Shown in pieces: positions 62,626 to 64,000 of a stretch of DNA of 64,000 nt. The stretch's first letter is position 1; each line of letters opens with the position of its first letter. The stretch is from Bacteroidia bacterium. Lineage in GTDB: Bacteria; Bacteroidota; Bacteroidia; Chitinophagales; UBA2359. The notes below the pieces were generated by a model. That model saw only the letters and a program-made list of their open reading frames with translations. It searched no databases and was not told where the DNA came from. Made by a program: the position numbers and the translations under genes. The DNA is taken from assembly GCA_030427245.1 (NCBI GenBank), contig JAUHXA010000002.1, positions 184,328-248,327 of the forward strand. The letters are read 5' to 3'.

Positions 62626-63207
62626 TCAAACCCTCAAACATCCCCGAAATCCTCTTGCAGCATAATAAGAAGATGCGCCGTTGTGATACACAAAGACTTT
62701 GCCGTAGCGGAAATCGGCAAAGATTGCACCACCCAGCTTTCTAATATCAGAAGGTGTTTTTATCCAGCTCGATGTTTTGGTGTCGAACTCTCCCAATTCC
62801 TGCAAGGCTCGATATTGTTCTTCGGAAAGAAGCTCAATGCCCATTGCAGCCACCATATCCATAGCGTTGTTTTTGGGTTTATGGGTTTTCCTGGACTCCA
62901 AGGCTTCACGGTCGTAGCAAATACTTCTGCGACCTTTTGGGCTTTCTGCCGAACAATCGTAAAAGATGTACGCACCTGTTTTTTCATCCTGCCCCACTAC
63001 ATCGGGCTCGCCGCCTGTTTTTTCCATTTCACTGAGTGACCACAGTTTTTCGGTATTGCCTTCGAGCCTTGTTTGTACTTGCGTCCATTCAATACCTACA
63101 TGACGAGTGCTGTTTTTCTCAAAACGGTCTTTTAGTACTTTGAGTAGTTCTTCTCGTTGTTCGGTTGTCAATTCTTTTTTGTCTGTTTTTTTCACAATGT
63201 CTGTCAA
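62626..63207 (-). CDS. DUF4256 family protein
   Basis: A 193-residue protein matching DUF4256 along its length: LLKVLKDRFEKNSTRHVGIEW, WSLSEMEKTGGEPDVVG, YIFYDCSAESPKGRRSICYDREALESRK, MAAMGIELLSEEQYRALQELGEFDTKTSSWIKTP, IRKLGGAIFADFRYGKVFVYHNGASSYYAARGFRG. The function is not known. The start is a TTG at 63207 six bases after the stop of the upstream gene, in the same frame; a GTG at codon 5 is the only alternative and there is no ATG. Translational coupling is likely. Cys and Asp in DCSAES could be catalytic, but this is speculation. Confidence 0.85.
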   Translation of the reverse strand: MTDIVKKTDKKELTTEQREELLKVLKDRFEKNSTRHVGIEWTQVQTRLEGNTEKLWSLSEMEKTGGEPDVVGQDEKTGAYIFYDCSAESPKGRRSICYDREALESRKTHKPKNNAMDMVAAMGIELLSEEQYRALQELGEFDTKTSSWIKTPSDIRKLGGAIFADFRYGKVFVYHNGASSYYAARGFRGCLRV

Positions 63208-63213
63208 TTTTTT

Positions 63214-63468
63214 TTATTCAATTTCAGCTTCAAAAAGTTGAGCTAAATAGTCTATTGATTTGACGCTTTCATATTTAAAAGCACCAGTAGTCAAAACATA
63301 TAGGAACACTATCATTCCCAAGGGGATTAGCATTGTAGGATCAAATCTTCCACTTTGGATTGAGGAATTTAATTTTGGAGGTTCAATATTTTCTCTAATT
63401 CTATTTAAGATTTCTTCAGAATCTACTTTCGTCTTAAAGGTGATGTTTTCAAATGGCAAAAATTTCAT
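63214..63468 (-). CDS. Small membrane protein, probably internally deleted
   Basis: An 84-residue protein with an N-terminal block MKFLPFENITFKTKVDSEEIL and a C-terminal block FDPTMLIPLGMIVFLYVLTTGAFKYESVKSIDYLAQLFEAE containing one membrane helix (about residues 46-62). Longer Bacteroidota proteins of about 170-180 residues have both ends separated by roughly 90 residues including another helix; here the two are joined through IEPPKLNSSIQSGR. Either it is a compact variant or a deletion product that kept its frame. Family function is unknown. It is co-directional with DUF4256, six bases downstream. Confidence 0.6.
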   Translation of the reverse strand: MKFLPFENITFKTKVDSEEILNRIRENIEPPKLNSSIQSGRFDPTMLIPLGMIVFLYVLTTGAFKYESVKSIDYLAQLFEAEIE

Positions 63469-63548
63469 CTGTTTATTTTCTTTTTGAAGGTCAGATGGAG
63501 CTTACTATTTTTTGTTTCGTCAAACCTGTTTTCTATATATGAAATTGC

Positions 63549-63932
63549 TTATAAAACATATCGCTTGAAGATGGCTTCAAGAACTTTTTCTGGATCCTTA
63601 CACAAGCCAATATGCGTTTTGGAACTTTGAATAATAGTGCTTCTTGTAGCTGTTAACCACCGATACCTTGAAGATAGTTCCAGCTTTCCAATACTTCCTC
63701 CATGAGGCGCGCCTTGACAAATTAACTCCCAAGCTTCAATATATTTGCTAATTGAAGGGATATCCACTTCCTGCGAAAAAGATTTGATTCGATTTTCATC
63801 AATCTTGTATTTGATTCCAAGATATTTTTTTCGTTTGGAGTAAAGTATGACACCAATATTCAAAAATTCTTCTCGTTCTACTTTGGGAACCAATCTAATA
63901 ACGGCATATTCGTAGGTTACTCTATCTTGCAT
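63549..63932 (-). CDS. DUF3037 family protein
   Basis: A 127-residue protein recognisable as DUF3037 from VTYEYAVIRLVPKVEREEFLNIGVILYSKRKKYLG at the N-terminus and LSSRYRWLTATRSTIIQSSKTHIGLCKDPEKVLEAIFKRYV at the end. DUF3037 genes commonly stand next to a HipA-like kinase gene; here the ATG overlaps the stop of such a gene by 11 bases. The function is unknown; coupling suggests a complex or shared regulation. Confidence 0.85.
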   Translation of the reverse strand: MQDRVTYEYAVIRLVPKVEREEFLNIGVILYSKRKKYLGIKYKIDENRIKSFSQEVDIPSISKYIEAWELICQGAPHGGSIGKLELSSRYRWLTATRSTIIQSSKTHIGLCKDPEKVLEAIFKRYVL

Positions 63933-64000
63933 CTGACGCTTCTTTAGCTAATAAATCAATTTGGCTTAGTTTGACACTCAAAAACTCAATGTACGCAGCT
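63922..64000 (-). CDS. 3' end of an upstream gene, probably HipA-like kinase (partial)
   Basis: The last 26 codons or so of a frame entering from the right edge: AAYIEFLSVKLSQIDLLAKEASDAR then TAG at 63922-63924. The overlap with the DUF3037 start and the known HipA-like/DUF3037 pairing are the only reasons for the name; the visible part is too short for a domain match. Confidence 0.45.
   Translation of the reverse strand, partial: AAYIEFLSVKLSQIDLLAKEASDAR

Noticed and set aside
1..64000. tRNA, rRNA, prophage or intact insertion sequence
   Set aside because: No tRNA-like arm pattern, rRNA, integrase, transposase or phage structural gene was seen on either strand.

Overview
The window comes from an AT-rich Bacteroidota chromosome, probably of the Saprospirales or a related group; this placement is inferred from gene content and no rRNA is present. 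Supporting signs are several secreted proteins with type IX secretion (T9SS) C-terminal sorting domains of type A and type B, a FecR/DUF4974 anti-sigma factor beside a TonB-dependent receptor, Bacteroidota promoters of the form TTTG-N18..22-TAnnTTTG, and Bacteroidota-typical families (DUF6340, DUF5020, Omp28-like).

Layout. 1-12.4 kb: an AAA+ ATPase cut by the window edge, a DUF1963 protein, then surface and glycan genes (sulfotransferase, T9SS beta-propeller protein, methyltransferase, PseB, YfhO, glycosyltransferase). 12.5-22.2 kb: the most interesting stretch. A TPR sensor histidine kinase is preceded on the same strand by six short genes for double-glycine-leader peptides. They form three tandem two-gene units, and all six end in a conserved GYPPPF(D/G)E motif. 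A sulfotransferase is transcribed divergently from them, followed by an ECF sigma factor fused in frame to a TonB-dependent receptor, and then a FecR-type anti-sigma factor. 22.2-42.4 kb: housekeeping and secreted proteins (FolE, PP1-like phosphatase, two Omp28-like CGPC proteins, TruB, DUF6340 lipoprotein, CYTH protein, a giant VLDND-repeat T9SS type B protein, a DUF5020 barrel, a CBS protein, a TPR glycosyltransferase). 42.4-46.5 kb: a restriction-modification operon (HNH nuclease plus two amino-methyltransferases). 46.6-52.3 kb: MATE pump, SCP2-like protein, proline dehydrogenase, RmuC and a hypothetical. 52.3-57.1 kb: a C25 (gingipain/PorU-like) protease with a dockerin-like insert and T9SS tail. 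57.1-64 kb: an accessory zone with repeats, an internally deleted AAA-ATPase remnant, a STAND-NTPase/FGE fusion with a partner gene, DUF4256, a small membrane protein that looks internally deleted, and a HipA-like/DUF3037 pair cut by the window end.

Main candidate system. The peptide cluster with its divergent sulfotransferase resembles RaxX-RaxST of Xanthomonas, where a Gly-Gly-leader peptide with a Tyr-Pro-Pro-Pro core is tyrosine-sulfated by a sulfotransferase encoded on the opposite strand next to it. Here there are six peptides of two types, in a different phylum, flanked by a sensor kinase and a sigma/TonB-receptor/FecR signalling unit. The conserved peptide residues are kept while the third codon positions differ between copies, which argues that the peptides are real and under purifying selection. 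The tyrosine-sulfation function is inferred, and no peptide-processing transporter lies in the window.
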